A stretch of DNA of 64,000 nt, from the NCBI GenBank assembly GCA_019916065.1, contig CM034240.1, positions 45,954,026 through 46,018,025 on the forward strand, written 5' to 3'. The stretch is from Vitellaria paradoxa (taxonomy: Eukaryota > Streptophyta > Magnoliopsida > Ericales > Sapotaceae). Shown here piece by piece: positions 1 to 12,399 of the stretch; position 1 is the stretch's first letter; each line of letters starts with the position of its first letter. A program made the translations under genes and the position numbers. The notes beneath the pieces were generated by a model that saw only the letters and a program-made list of their open reading frames with translations, was not told the DNA's origin and made no database searches.

Positions 1-430
1 GGTTGTTCGGGGGAGATAAGCGTGTGGAATTTTTATTAGTGGTTTTGTCAAATACACAAAAATTAATTTTTAATATTTTTTTATTAATTTTTGAGTTGTC
101 AAACCCCTCATAAGCGTGTGGAATTTTTATTTTTATTTTTTTATTTTAGCTAGTCAAACCTCCACCCGACATTGCTTGACAACCTGGCCCACTTTTTAAT
201 GATGACGCCCTCCACGAAACAGTTGTATGATGGAGTGTTCCCATGGCATCTTCGGTACATTTTCAGGGAATTCAAACACGTAATATCCTATGAGTCACTC
301 TTGACTGTAGGAATTTAAGTAAAAAGTCTTGAGAATTAAATTAACGAATAGGCCAGCCAGACGAGGAATAAAGAGGTTATCCAAAATCCAGATCGTCATC
401 GGCTGATGTGGGTTCTCCATAACCATGGAA
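1..430. repeat. Short dispersed module M1, copy 1
   Basis: A roughly 330-430 bp sequence begins with a GGTTGTTCGGGGGAG-like start and contains recognisable blocks (GACGCCCTCCACGAAAC, TTCCCATGGCATCTTC, GGCCAGCCAGAC). It occurs five times in this window, at 1-430, 3243-3570, 20808-21160, 57453-57880 and 60946-61280. It has no open reading frame and its function is unknown. It acts as a landmark for the tandem repeat structure. The 20808 copy is the most diverged. Confidence 0.8.
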
Positions 431-999
431 TCAAAAATTTCCGATATTTTTAATTTCTTTCGATGTATTCATGAGATTTTAATAAAAATTTAAAAATTAA
501 ATTAAATCACGAGAAAATAAAAATACTATGATAATTTGTTGATTACCAGGAATTTAGAGATAAATTCACAAAGCTCGGTAAACTATCCAATTTTCCGTCA
601 CTCGAGACTTGTCTTATTTTACCTTGCACGTACTATTAAAAACTTAAATTACCTAATAGTATAAATACATTAATAATTAAATATAAACTAAAAAATTAAA
701 AAAAAAATCTTAGTTACAACGCTGAAATTGAAGCGGAGCTTTGAAATTTTTAATATTGTTTATCAACAGTAATATTTTTGATTTTTTTCACTTTAATTAA
801 GAATAATTATATATATATAAGATATATAATTATATCATAGAGTTACTTTTTAATTATTAATAATTTTTGTATACATATATGATATAATAGAATACGTATA
901 TATATCTTTTCGTATTTCAATTAGTTATGTTTAAATTATTAAATTAGCAAATTATGCAAATAAAATATTAACACCGCAAAATTAATTTGTGACTTTATA

Positions 1000-3242
1000 A
1001 GAGAAGAATTAATGAGATATTATAATTATTTATTATCATCTTGGAAACAGGATGCACTTACCAGGGGTCGATTTGCCATTATTCACGTAATTGGTGCAAT
1101 TATACATGCTCTTTGTGTGTGTGTGTTTTATTTTTGTATTTTTTTCAATTATTGTTGGAGGTATTTTTGTATTATTTTACATATTACTTTTTTTGTATTA
1201 TTTTACATTTTACTTATTCTTCATCCTCTATCATAAAATTAAATATATTATAAAAATTCATAATAAAATGTTAACATCCTATTAATCTATACTAATACAT
1301 TAATATAAAAGGAATTTGTACAAAGTCACACGTGGTTTTACTATAAATCGACACGTGTATTTTAAGTTTTGTTCTTTTTTTTTATATTTTTAATTTTTTT
1401 GGTTCAATACTAATATTATTTTTATATTAAAAATTTCAATAATTATTGACAATTTAACATGTATATCAATTTTTTTCGCATTTTATTTCACATATATATA
1501 TATAATTAAACTACATTACAAAAACTTGAGTAATGTGCAGGTGATCCTACCGTTTAAGTTAAACGTGAATGGGGAACTAGCGTGATGACATGGACAAAGT
1601 GAGTTAACGTTCATGGACGACCGTACGGTCCACGCCCACGTGAGAGAAAGAAAATATATATGTTTTCAAAGTCGCAAAGAACAAACGAATGGGACGTGTC
1701 ACGCAGGAGTAGAATAAAGAGGAGTCATTGATTACAAAGTCCACCAAAACTACGTCATTGATTTCAGCGACATCGATCGTAACGCGTTGGGGCGCAAGGT
1801 TGCTTATCAGCTCATGTTTGAATTATTTATTAAATTTGAGTTTAAATATTATATTCAAAATTTAGTCTTTTATTAATTAAATTAATGCAGTCAAGTTTAC
1901 TTATAATAGATAAATAATTATAATATTTTGCAAAATATTCTATGTACTAAATATTGTTCATAATCTTTAGCGAATATGTATTGTGCCACGTCTATTTTGC
2001 TTGCCTTGGTTTATTTCCAGAAAATTAATTAATTGGGTTCTTAATTGTATTTAGTAAATAAATTTTAAGTTTAGTTAATATTTACACACATATATAAATT
2101 GACCACAATACAAAATAATAAATATTTTAATGTATACAATTTAATTATACGTACAAAATTTTAAACGAATATGAATTCTTAACGAATTCAGTTAGATAAC
2201 GTTCTTTACTTCTACCTTTTAATTTGTTCACACCCTACTAGCTTATTAAATGAAGTCTAGACGGATTTGAACAAAACGGCAACAGTGTGGGTATACCGTG
2301 AGGGAGCCCTTCCTAATCCTACACTCCCAAATAATTCCCCTAGCCCCCTTCCCCAACTAATTAATATCAATAATACTTTATTATTTTATTTTTAAAAATA
2401 AAAATAATATATAAATTTGTTAAGTCACTTACTATCTTAAAAATTTAATCTGTTTAGGAATAGATCCAATAATGTATATTAAATTATTTCAATACTTCTC
2501 TCACGTACAACTTCTAATATAGACATGAACTAGAAACAAACAAACCAAATCAAATGAGGTGCACAAATATAAGTAAACAAAGTGCATAATAATAAATAGA
2601 GAATAATAAGATTCGAATTCAAAATCTTCTGCAACTAAAGATCTGATATTATGTTAAGTTTCCAATTATTTTAAAAGGTTAAGGGCTCGTTTGGAGTCCC
2701 AAAAAAAATTAAAAAAAAAAATCAAAAGTTAGGCTTGATGTGATGTAAAAATGATAGGATGACAAAATGTGATTAGAGAATTTGAAAACTTTTGAAGTTT
2801 TTTGAAATTTTTTGATTTTATTTGAGACTCCAAACGGAGCCCTAAGTTGTTAAGAGAGGAATCTAACAACATTTATAAACTATTTCAACAAAATTATATT
2901 AATATTTAAATTAACAAAATATTAAAACAAACATTATAATACTAATATTTCAATTTTTTAACACACAAAAAATGAGAATAGTAAGAATTTTTTTATTGTT
3001 TCTAAATTTAATTTAGGGTTGAAAAATTTTACCTAACTCGGCTTCAAATCCGATTGAGTTTTTACTTTTTTTGACTCGATCTCTAAGTCATTAGGGTAAT
3101 ATCAAATTTGATTACCAACTGTACCCGCTCCATTGCATCCAGAACCGGAAATCATGTGCAACACAATTCATTTGCAGTTCTATGACAAAGCAAAAGTCAT
3201 CTTCAAGGGAACGTGAAACCCATTTCGTAGAAATTGATTAGC
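1000..3242. repeat. Repeat module A, copy 1
   Basis: This is a non-coding module of about 2.2 kb. It recurs at 58450-60945 (nearly identical, part of the right arm) and at 55380-57440 (clearly older), and a truncated piece lies at 49985-50200. Shared blocks include a GGTCGATTTGCCATTA-like segment, a (TG)n run, a CCACGTGAGAG block and a CGATCGTAACG block. The short open frame at 1012-1236 is low-complexity and hydrophobic, and the older copy does not preserve it, so I do not call a gene here. Confidence 0.8.
2683..2842. mobile_element. Tourist-like MITE (left arm copy)
   Basis: This 160-bp element has terminal inverted repeats: GGGCTCGTTTGGAGTC at the left end, and GACTCCAAACGGAGCCC at the right end, which is its reverse complement with one extra base. 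A TAA trinucleotide flanks both ends (2680-2682 and 2843-2845). Short length, this TIR style and a TAA target duplication fit non-autonomous PIF/Harbinger (Tourist) elements. It is shared with the right arm at 60391-60546, so the insertion predates the segmental duplication. It has no coding capacity. Confidence 0.75.
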
Positions 3243-3570
3243 GGGTTGTTTGGGGAGAGATAAACATGTGGAATTTTTTTTATTTTAGCTAGTCAAACCT
3301 CCACTCGACAATGCCTGATAACCTGACCCACTTTTCAATAATGACGCCCTCCACAAAACCGCTGAAGGATTGAGCGTTCCCATGGCATCTTCAATGCATT
3401 TCGCTGGAATTCAAACAAGTAATGTCCTATGAGTCACTTTTGATTGTGGGAAAAAGGAGCTGGCCCGTAAAAAGTCTTCAGCACTAATTCAAGGAATGGG
3501 CCAGCCAGACAAAGAGCAAAGAGGTCATCCAATAATCAGATCGCCATGGGCTGAGGTGGGTTCCTCGTAA
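3243..3570. repeat. Short dispersed module M1, copy 2
   Basis: This is the second copy of the module at 1-430, in the same orientation and about 3.2 kb downstream of it. The sequence just before it (3100-3242) also precedes the copy at 57453, so the sequence from here to the preceding copy behaves as one tandem unit of about 3.2-3.5 kb. After about 3570 this copy continues into different AT-rich sequence. Confidence 0.75.
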
Positions 3571-4039
3571 CATCATTGATGTCAAGGCCAATTTTCTTTT
3601 GTTTTCTTTTAAGGACATGTTTTGTAGAGAGTGAAAATTTAAGAATAAAAAATTATAAGAGTAACTGTTATCATGATAATAATTAATGAGGTAATAAGTC
3701 TATAGTATTTATTTTTAGAATGAAAAAATAAATATTATTCAGTAATAACTATACTATATTTAGAATGTTAAAAATTTTGAAAGGGCACAAGTTAATTGTA
3801 TTTAAAATGAGAATAAATTGACTTAACGGTAAAAGTTAATTGTAATGTTAATAAAATATTAGAATAAAATAAATCATTATAATCATTGTTATCTTAATAA
3901 TAATTAATTTTAATAAAAAATATATTATTAAAATATATATACTTTTAAATAAAAATATTAATTATAAAAAATAATTTTATCATTGACTAATATTTCAATA
4001 GTAATTAATTCTAATAGTGAATTATTATTTGTTAAAAAC

Positions 4040-4667
4040 TATGAAGCATGAATGTGGATATGAGTACGGACATAAAAACGACAATTTTCAAAAAAAAAGA
4101 ATATGGACACAGCCACAGCGAAGTTATGGTAAACAAATAAAATAAAATATATATTTTATTATAAATATTTTTGAAAATAACATCTATATACTACCAAACC
4201 TTATAAATAATAATTATATAGCATGAAAAATATCATTTAATCTATAAATTAATAACATAAAAATTACCATTTAATGTATAAATTAACATCATTCATATTC
4301 AAAACTACCAACACTATTCATACACAAAACACAAATATAAAAAAGTATTAAAAGCAAGAACAATTTCATACATCCCAAAATGAATTTTTTTTTTCATTTC
4401 CAAAATATGTATTAAGTTATATTTCAATTATTTACAGCTTGATCGCTAATTTAATTTTATCATATCAATTATTCTCCCGAATAAAGTTTGAAATATTATA
4501 TTTAGATCTCGTCATATCTCAAAAGTATCCTTCTTGTATCATATTTGAAGTAAAGAATAAAAAATCAAGATGCTCAATACGTGTCATGGCGTATCCGAAT
4601 TGTATTTGTGTCCCCCCGAGTATCTGATATGAGTGCGGTACCTAATTTGAAGTATCCATGCTTTATA
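4040..4667. mobile_element. Candidate inverted-repeat DNA element
   Basis: The left end reads TATGAAGCATGAATG and the right end, read backward, TATAAAGCATGGATAC. Next to both ends are related GAGTACGGACA- and CGAGTATC-type sequences. The right-arm copy is at about 61743-62370. A weakly similar stretch lies in the third intron of the glycerol kinase gene (about 32150-32550). The form fits a degenerate foldback or MITE-like element. The small open frame at 4439-4627 inside it resembles no protein I know. I could not settle a target-site duplication. Confidence 0.45.
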
Positions 4668-5060
4668 CATTAAAAATTATTTTAATTTTGATAAAATAAT
4701 TTAATGAAAAAAATAATTTCAGTTTCTTTAAATAAATTATTGAGTTTAATAAATAATATTAATGCAATACATAACTTAGTAAATTATTATTTATGAGACA
4801 TAATTTTCATTTAATAAAATATTTTAATAAAATAAATTATTTTAATAAGTCATTATTATTTATTGAACATTAATTTCAATTTGAGAAAATAAATAATTTT
4901 AGTCATAAATTAATATTTCAATAGTATTATTTTAATAAAATAAAATAAATTATTTTAACAATAAACTATTAGTTATTAAATATTATTTTGATAAAATAAT
5001 TTAATAATTAATTAATTTAGTTTTATTAAATAAATTATTATTTTATAATATAATTATTTA

Positions 5061-5260
5061 TAGGAGAATATTGTTTAAGATTTTACATGGGGTAAAGAAA
5101 TATTTTATGGGGGTAAGGAGAAAAGATAAAATTTTTTCATTACCCCCTTACCCACCTCTCTCAGAGTAAAAATTTACCCCCATATAAAGGTAATGTAATG
5201 GAGGGTAAAAATTACCCCACTAAAATTACTCTCCATTATCCCCAAGACAAACATCTCCTA
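5061..5260. mobile_element. MITE-like element with TAGGAGA ends (left arm)
   Basis: This is a stretch of about 200 bp whose left end (TAGGAGAATATTGTTTAAG) is an imperfect inverted match of its right end (reverse complement TAGGAGATGTTTGTCTTGG). The interior has inverted blocks rich in GGGGTAA and TTACCCC. It is shared with the right arm at 62764-62964. The superfamily is not determined. Confidence 0.55.
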
Positions 5261-5874
5261 AAGGCAAAATCTAAAAATAGCTCACTTTAGGATTAGAATA
5301 ATTATTTTTACGCTGAAGTGTGTTTTTAAAATATTTATTTTTGCTAAAAGCAATCTGTTTCTAGGTTAAATCAATTCAGCACTTAAAATGAGCTAAACCA
5401 ATTATAGATACGCAAAATTACCCTCCTAGTAAACTAAGATTGTATTTGTATTTAAGAATTTAAAATTAACAAAAATTTGTGCTAATTATTTGAGAAAAAT
5501 TGCTCAAATATAACTTTGTAATTTTAGATAGGGATTTCATCGTGAACTTATAAACAAATGGGGTATTGCCCCCAGAGTAGGCTAACGGTTGCTCACGAGC
5601 TTGGCCAACTAGATATGTAGGCACACCCTGGGCATCATGAAGTTAAATAGTTTAACACGATAATTTTATAATAGACTTGAGTTATCACATCAAAATAGTT
5701 ATTTGAAGACCTTCATAACTATGACTTTATTATTTTAGATAATAGTGGCATCATTACTTTGATACCAATCGAGAAAATTTTCTATATATTATTAACATAA
5801 ACTAATTCTATCACTTACACATATAAATACAATTTAATCTTAATTAAAGTTCTTGATTTAAACTTCTTAACTAT

Positions 5875-7515
5875 TGTCACGCCCCCGAAATCCTAAGGTT
5901 CCGAGGGGTGAGTTTAGAATGAAAACTTATTACACCTGACTTACTATAATCTTGCCATTTATAATTTTAGAGTTCCTGCCCATTTATTTCATTTATAAGG
6001 TCAATAAAATTGATTACTTTTATGACAAATCGTATACCCAATTAGAATTAAAACTGGATAACATAACCCATACTCATTTATAAAGCAGTATTTTTATATA
6101 CATTAAACTTTTGAGGTCGTTACATAAAAGGGAAATTTTATTTAATACATCTATAAGATTTATTAGCTAGGCCGGTTCTTCTAGGTCTCGGGATCCACAT
6201 CTGCAATACAATCTGTAGGGACGTGAGCACCAAGCCACGTGTGCTCTCGACGTATAGATTTAGACTTTTATAATGCCATTTAAAAATTATGTAAAATAAT
6301 GAATGTAGCAAGAAATTATTAAATACGTCAATATGTAGCATAATACAATACATCATTCGTAACTTTTAATTCTCTTGTCAATATTTCTTCATTTATTATT
6401 TTATTTTCCCAAGGTGGATAAGGATACTCTGCAAGACTGTTCCACAATCATAGTGGTAGTCCAAAACCATCGCCAGTTCGTATAATTATACGGGTCGCGA
6501 CGCACCCCTGCGTCGTCGTTTAAGGATCCGAGTCCAAGGGCCACGATGAGCCTTTACTACATTCGTCGTCGTTTTGGATTACTAGTCCATGGGCACGATT
6601 TACCCGACCCTGCGCAGGTTTAGGGTTTTTCAACCCAAGGGTATCTCTTGACCCTCCCTATTTTTATATAGTACCCTAACTTTCCCCACAAAATCAACAT
6701 TTTCTTAGGTTTTCCCTTTTACGTTGTTAAAGATTAGCAACAATATCCGTGAGTGTGTATCAACTTCCACAATTTTATATTTCCATTTTTATCATCCGTT
6801 TCACAATAAACACATATTCAGCATGTTCCAACATATTATGGCATATCTCGGCATTGCATAGAAAATTTAATCAATTTAATCACAATTTCAATGCCACTGA
6901 AAATCCAATTATCAACTTAATATTAATTTAATAATAATATAAACTTAACCTCACAATTATTCCCTATCAAAATAAACATCACAAAAAGTATAAATAATAC
7001 ATTAATTTCCCTTCCTCGTTTCTTGGGTTGGAGAAGTGGGGATTTGTCGTATGTGCACACCAAACCACCTTTTCAAAATTGGACAGCGCAGGCGCGTGAG
7101 GAATGAATTTAATTAAAAGGCATAGAATTTAATTTGGGTTAGAAAACTAACCTTTTTTTTTCCTCTCTCTTCTTCCTTCTCTTTTTCTTTTTCTCTTCCT
7201 TTTTTTTTTTCCTCTCGGTTTTCTTCCTTTTTCCGGCTTGGTGTCCCACGGCACCCTCCCTTCTCATATATATATATATATATATACAAAGCCCCACATG
7301 TGGGGCATTTTAAGTGGCCCACTTGCCCCCCCTAGGAATGAAGTTCCATCATGTGTTATGTGTAGATATGGTGGCTGGCAAAAATTTTTGGCTCCACGTG
7401 GATGAGTCCAAATAGCAGCCTTGGTCACCAAGGTGAAGACTTACAAGTCTTTGCTGCCAAGGATTGCTGCCATGATCAGATTCCTTTTTTTTTTTTTTTT
7501 TTCCGGACCATCACA
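5875..7515. mobile_element. Solo LTR, about 1.64 kb, left arm only
   Basis: The right arm gives the empty site (AACTATTCAAATAG around 63573). In this arm the same site is interrupted by 1641 bp that begins TGTCACGCCCCCGAAATCC and ends CCATCACA. It is flanked on both sides by the 5-bp duplication ACTAT (5870-5874 and 7516-7520). TG...CA ends, a 5-bp target duplication and the absence of an internal coding region are the marks of a solo LTR left by recombination between two LTRs. The lineage is not determined. A TTTTTATATAG stretch near 6661 could be its TATA box. Pyrimidine runs and an (AT)n run lie near 7150-7290. The open frames inside are low-complexity and not genes. Confidence 0.85.
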
Positions 7516-7520
7516 ACTAT

Positions 7521-7860
7521 TCAAATAGATTCCAAAGTGTAGAGTTATTTGAATAGTAAAAACATTCAAATCTGTTATGAAATTATAAGAAAAAAGTTTG
7601 ACATGACTTAAGAAAGGGACACTAAATCCTTTCATATAATAATATAAATTATACACTCAAATAATTACTTGCTATTTTGTTGTAAATTATTTGGCCCATT
7701 GTAGCATAATTTTAGCAATTATTATTTCCAAAATTTGTGTTGGTGATCTCATGTTATTCAAGCATGATCTTCCTTTGGGTATAAATGTACTCAATTATAT
7801 GAACGACTGAAATTGTGTAGTTGCGTTGCGTGTAACTAGTCCTAGTGCTGCCTCTAAGTA
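7521..7860. repeat. Upstream flank of the decayed glycerol kinase module (left arm)
   Basis: Together with 5270-5869, this stretch is homologous to 21190-22010 and 52190-53040, which lead into decayed copies of the last glycerol kinase exon. Here the similarity stops at about 7855, before the exon, where sequence of another kind begins. The same truncation is seen in the right arm near 63900. Confidence 0.7.
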
Positions 7861-8326
7861 TTGCGTCTAAACAACCACAAGTATAAGGGTATGCGGTGTA
7901 GTTTTACCTGATGAGTCTAAGATCGTATCCACAGGAAACTTTGAGATTGAATACTAAGATTTTCTAAATTCTTCTATCTACTAGTTTCTTTTTAAAAACA
8001 GGAAAAGAAAATTTGATTTGAGGTTTTGAAAAGTTTTGATTTACTAACTACTAAATAAATAAATAAACTAAATTACAACAATTAAATTAAACTAAAATGA
8101 AAGCAACAACACTACGCATTCAAGATAATTTAAGATCTTGATTCAACCTACAATTCTGGATGGATTCATTACTTCATGATTCGATGTGTTTTATCTCAGT
8201 TTAAGTTTCACGTAAATGAAAAATAAACCCGAAGTTATCTTTGTGAAAACATTTTTAAATTCCAAAACATGATTTTCAAATCTCATTAGGATTAGAAACC
8301 TAGAAAATATTATGATATTTCATTTT
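7861..8326. other. Unassigned interspersed sequence, possibly a transposon fragment
   Basis: This stretch separates two recognised repeat modules. It contains a TAGTTTTACCTGATGAGTC... ATCGTATCCACAGG segment followed by an A-rich stretch with AACTAAATTA and GAAAGCAACAAC blocks, a layout I associate with fragments of dispersed plant retroelements. No ends, target duplication or reading frame could be identified. The right arm enters the same sequence and is cut off by the window end. Confidence 0.35.
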
Positions 8327-9823
8327 TAGAGTTGCAATGACTAAGTAGAGTTGATTTTAACTCTGGTGTAAATAAACATACATAATTTTTGAAAAAAAAT
8401 TATTATAACTACAAAATATAAACCTAATAAAAGGTTATGTGGAACATGGTCCAATTTAACAAGGGCAAAGAATATTATAAATATAGAGGAAATTTATTAA
8501 AAAGATATATGAACTATTACATTCTTTTATATACTTTACCTAAATTCCCTTCGTGCATAGTAACTTAACTACTGAAGGTAACTATGTGCACAATTTAGTT
8601 AAAATTTAGTTCTCAAACCGTATCGACTAAATTTAAGAAGTTTGGTTTATGTTATTTATTTAGTAACAATTGGTTTAGTTATTTTTTTTCATAAAAATAA
8701 TGGTTATCAGTTTTAGATATAGTTTTGAAATTCTAAAACCAAATAAACTGAATTAACCAAATTAAATTTACTTAATATTTAATAAATATATAGTTAACCT
8801 AAATATTAACTCCTATCAATGATTTTGTCTTTTAAAATCTCAAAAGTCATAGAAAATCAACAAATCATTATAATATTAAATATATATTTTAAATCTCAAC
8901 TAGCACTTATAGTTTTTTCAAATTATATTATAAATAAGATACTTAAATTTATAGCGTATATTACTGAACCGACCATAATTGAATTGATATAATTTAGTTC
9001 GATTAATGTTCGGTTAGTACATATTTTTTGGTCAGTTTAGTTATTATTTTTTATTTTCAAAATTAATTAATTTGATTATAAAAATTAATATTTTCGAACC
9101 ATACCGATCATTACTCACCCTTAATTGAAGGAGCATTCAGCTAACTCCACCTAGCACATAGTTTTTCACTTGATCACATACAAGCAAAAAGGGTTAAAAG
9201 AGGTGTTTGCTGGCCTAATCAACTAATTGGTCGGTCGAACTTTGACCTTAGTTTGACCCTTCAATAGTAAAATAAAATAAAAAATTTTATCAATGTTCTT
9301 ACAAACTATTCACTTTCTCTCTCTTAATTACACATAAAACATTTTCTTGTCTCTCTCAACTTTAAAGAAACTAGGTCTATATACAAAATTTATCTGTTGG
9401 AAAAAAAAAAAAAGAGAAATAAGAGAAATAAATGGTTTCTTTTTGGTGGACTAACTACACTATCAATAAAAAAGAAAATTTTAATGAATCTTAAATATAA
9501 AAATTTAATAAGTAATATCAAAGGGCTAGAAAAGTTATCATTAAATAAAAATTTTATATGAAAGGGTCGTCACCTCACCTTAGGCCCCAACTAGGGTTAA
9601 GCTTATTCTAATGCTAGGGATGAAAAAAATTAGTTAAAATTCAATTTATGAACCAAACGATTCATATTTGGTTTAGAAGGTTCGTGAATGTTTTAAATTT
9701 TAATTTATGCGGTTGTGTTTAAAACAAATTTAACCAAGCCAACCAAATTGTCCATATTATAAAAAACTAAATATTAAACTATAAATTGATGAAATATAAA
9801 TAATATAGATTTATGTTTAACAT
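8327..9823. repeat. Module X, left copy (first part)
   Basis: This stretch is collinear with 50230-51895, with moderate divergence. The right copy carries an extra MITE-like insertion near 51295-51455. No coding region is visible in either copy. The left copy is interrupted at 9823 by a Copia element and resumes at 19587. The uninterrupted sequence near 51880-51900 serves as the empty site. Confidence 0.85.
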
Positions 9824-10564
9824 TAAAAATATGTGTGTGAAGCGTAATATCCAACAAATATAAATGGAAAACTAAAAGAACACACGAATTAAATGTGACA
9901 CCCAAATTGGGAAAACCACAGATTTCTTTCACTATATAAAACAGGTTACAAAGCGACAACCACAAAGTTACACAATCAAAAAGCACTCGATCTCTTGCAT
10001 TGAGGCTTTGCTCGTATTACAACAATAAACCCTCACTAGTGAATGACCAATCCTCAACCCTGATGATCAAAAATCCAAGTGTTTGACGATTTCTAGCTAA
10101 GTGAAAAAAATGAGAATTTCTTATAGTAGTCGAGGCAATATGGCTCTTGTTCTCTATATTGAAACCCTAAAAGAGAGGTTCAATATATACTAGTTTCAGA
10201 ACTCTATTCGAATCAGCAATTTCCAAAACAGGATTAACATCTCGTTAAAGCGAGTTTGTCAGCGAGTTTTCAAACATCTTGATATCAATTTTGTTTTCCC
10301 TAGTGAATTAGCCAATGAGTGATCCAGCAAGCTTACATATTTGCATGACATCTATATTGGACTTCCCAGTAACTAAGCTAGTGATTCTAGCGAGTTTTCC
10401 AACAACGAGTTAGACTTGAACACTATCCTTCTTGAACTTTTTAGCTACTTAAATAACTCAACAACAAGTTTATATGCTAAGACCACTCAGCCACTATCTA
10501 AGTATACAGACTCAATGAGTACTCATTGGATTATTCACGGTTTGTCAATCTCTAAAAACTAACA
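9824..10564 (-). repeat. 3' LTR of the Copia element
   Basis: It begins TGTTAGTTTTTAGAGATTG on the minus strand and ends ...CATATTTTTA. The terminal CA has been altered; the plus strand starts TAAAAATATG where the other LTR starts TGAAAAATATG. Many substitutions separate the two LTRs, so the insertion is not recent. Confidence 0.88.
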
Positions 10565-10579
10565 ATCTCCCCTTTTGGC
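10565..10579 (-). other. Polypurine tract of the Copia element
   Basis: The minus strand reads GCCAAAAGGGGAGAT immediately before the TGTTAG start of the 3' LTR. This is the expected place and composition for the plus-strand priming site of a Copia element. Confidence 0.8.
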
Positions 10580-11002
10580 AATACTGTGACAAAACCAATG
10601 CACAAAACACCATAAAGTCCCTATTACAAAATATAAACCCAACAACCCAACAAAAATTTGCAGTGCTTTGAATGATATACTTGTATTTTTGAAACACTCA
10701 AGTAAATGGTTAAAATCATCATATGTAAAATGAGTTAATGAGCTTGTAAATAGTAATTAACAATATCAAATAAAATAAACCAACATAAACAAACATAAGT
10801 AACATCCAACATCCAACCAAGCTGTAAAATCAAATAAAACATAAACAATGCTTCCATCTAATAATAACCCATTAAAATAACCAAAGTACATGTCAAAAAA
10901 ACCAACCATCCCTGAATAAGTACATGTCAGAATAAGTCAAATATAAGTCAAAAGCAAAAATATCCAACTATTCACGTCTCTCTTCTTTTTGTCACAGTAT
11001 GA

Positions 11003-12345
11003 TCAGGAGTACATATCATCATTAGCACCACCCCTATCATCTACAGAGCCAATAACCTCAGTATGATCAGCTATAGGCTTCGTATGTGTAGCTCTTGGTC
11101 CAAAAGGCTGCCCACCTCCAAACATCGGCTGCAACCAGTGAAAAATAGCACTCTGCATCTCCTCAATGCATCCTAGTTGAGCTCGAGTCTTAGTCTCGAA
11201 GATAATTTGCCTCATCTTAAGATGATCTAATGTAATGCCAAGTGAATGCAAGTCATATGCTAGAGGCACCGAAGAAGGTCCAGCATCTGAAGTAAATGCT
11301 GGTGCAGAAATGAACATGGGTTCTTGCTGAAATAGAGGAGGTGGAGTTGGCATGAACTCATCTAGAGATGGCATAAAAGTACCAGGATTCTCAGGCATAG
11401 AACTCGGAGCTCACTGGGAGGACGTAGTAAGTATAGACTCGGCTGTAAAGGTAGATCATTGCGCCCCCCTCTTCCATACGGATGAACTATCAATGCACCG
11501 AGCCATCTTCATAGTCACATAATTATCTGGAACCGATGCCTCAAACTTTTTATAAAGATGTGTGATAAGAACACTGAAAGGAAGTAGAGCTCGACAACTC
11601 TGAAATGACTGAAAAGTAATTATCAACCAGAAGATAAGGTATGGCACGCTAAAAGAACGAGTGACAAGAATAGTATGCATAATGTGTGCGCACCTCTCAG
11701 TGACCTCAGACTCATTCTTGCTCGGATCAATGGAATGGCAAGTAAACAAATGGAGCATCTTGGCATCGGCAGTCAAGACTCTATGAGGCATAACCTCACT
11801 AAGCCACTGCCTCTGCATACCTCAAGAAAGAACAAAGGCCATCTCTCCGTTAGATGGACCCTTTCTATCACATCCTACATAGAAATCAATATATGTGGGA
11901 ATAGTAATGCCAAGGTACATCCTTACGATCTCTAGAGACACGATAATATGCGTGGACCAAACAAATGTGTGAAATACTAGATTATCAACGTCAATACCAT
12001 GCATGTTCGCATAGAACTCGCGAATAAGAATAGGAATAGCACAGTCCTGAAAGGGTCTAGAACCTTAGAATGAGGCAATTGGAAGAGACCCGATGCCTTG
12101 AGCGTGGTGAAGAATCGAAAAGTGCTCTAGAAATAATTCTCTCTCTATATGGAGAGGATGAACAGAAGATAGGGAATCATAGGAGTCCTGACAATCTTTA
12201 TTTCTAAACGAAATGTGTCATAGTTTGGTAGAGGATTTGAACAGGTGTATGTGATCTTGAGAGTGAACAGGGGGAGACTCGACTCACCAATCTCAGAATC
12301 AGAAGAGGATAGAAACCTGACAATGTGGTTAGGCCGTTGCCTCAT
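11003..12345 (-). pseudogene. Extra open region after pol in the Copia element (plant-transposon-protein type)
   Basis: Three open minus-strand stretches occupy the place between pol and the 3' LTR: 12145-12345 (starting MRQRPNHIVRFLSSSDSE), 11456-11818 with an upstream part near 11822-12004, and 11003-11398 (proline-rich, starting MPENPGTFMPSLDEF). The middle part (HRVLTADAKMLHLF and ERCAHIMHTI) resembles the putative plant transposon protein domain found in the additional reading frame of SIRE/Maximus elements, sometimes called envelope-like. The frames are no longer joined. Its role even in active elements is not established, and nothing here shows an entry function. Confidence 0.6.
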
Positions 12346-12399
12346 CCAACGTAGACAAGACGGTTAAACCTGAGCTTAAGACTAAGCTCGGGTATTGTA

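Larger units (their letters stand above)
1..7940. repeat. Left arm of a large segmental duplication (pairs with 57453-64000)
   Basis: Base 1 pairs with base 57453, and the two stretches then run collinear with only scattered substitutions and small indels as far as the window end (7940 pairs with 64000). Two large differences break collinearity. One is a 1641-bp insertion at 5875-7515, present only here. The other is a 235-bp insertion at 58668-58902, present only in the right arm. No conserved gene is visible in the arm. It contains AT-rich repeat modules, MITEs and the upstream half of a module that elsewhere leads into a decayed glycerol kinase exon. The arm is cut by the window start, so its true size is unknown. 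Confidence 0.95.

Noticed and set aside
1012..1236. Open frames near 1012-1285 and their right-arm copy at 58465-58764
   Set aside because: They are low-complexity, T-rich and hydrophobic. The right-arm frame continues into an LTR insertion, and the older copy at 55.5 kb does not keep the frame.
4439..4627. 62-codon frame shared by both arms (4439 and 62142)
   Set aside because: It lies within a candidate inverted-repeat element. Its conservation between the arms reflects only their recent duplication.
5565..5635. Possible tRNA gene in the TTGCCCCCAGAGTAGGC... block (also 52470 and 63265)
   Set aside because: I could not fold it into a cloverleaf, and it lacks proper A and B boxes.
7113..7322. 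Lys/Glu-rich minus-strand frame in the left-arm solo LTR
   Set aside because: It is a translation of a pyrimidine-rich run and an (AT)n microsatellite.
11675..11935. Plus-strand frame within the Copia element
   Set aside because: It is the shadow of the minus-strand extra open region, which has family-like residues.
11003..12345. A true retroviral envelope gene in the Copia element
   Set aside because: Only similarity to the plant transposon protein type region is visible. No clear signal peptide, cleavage site or anchor arrangement could be supported, and the frames are broken.
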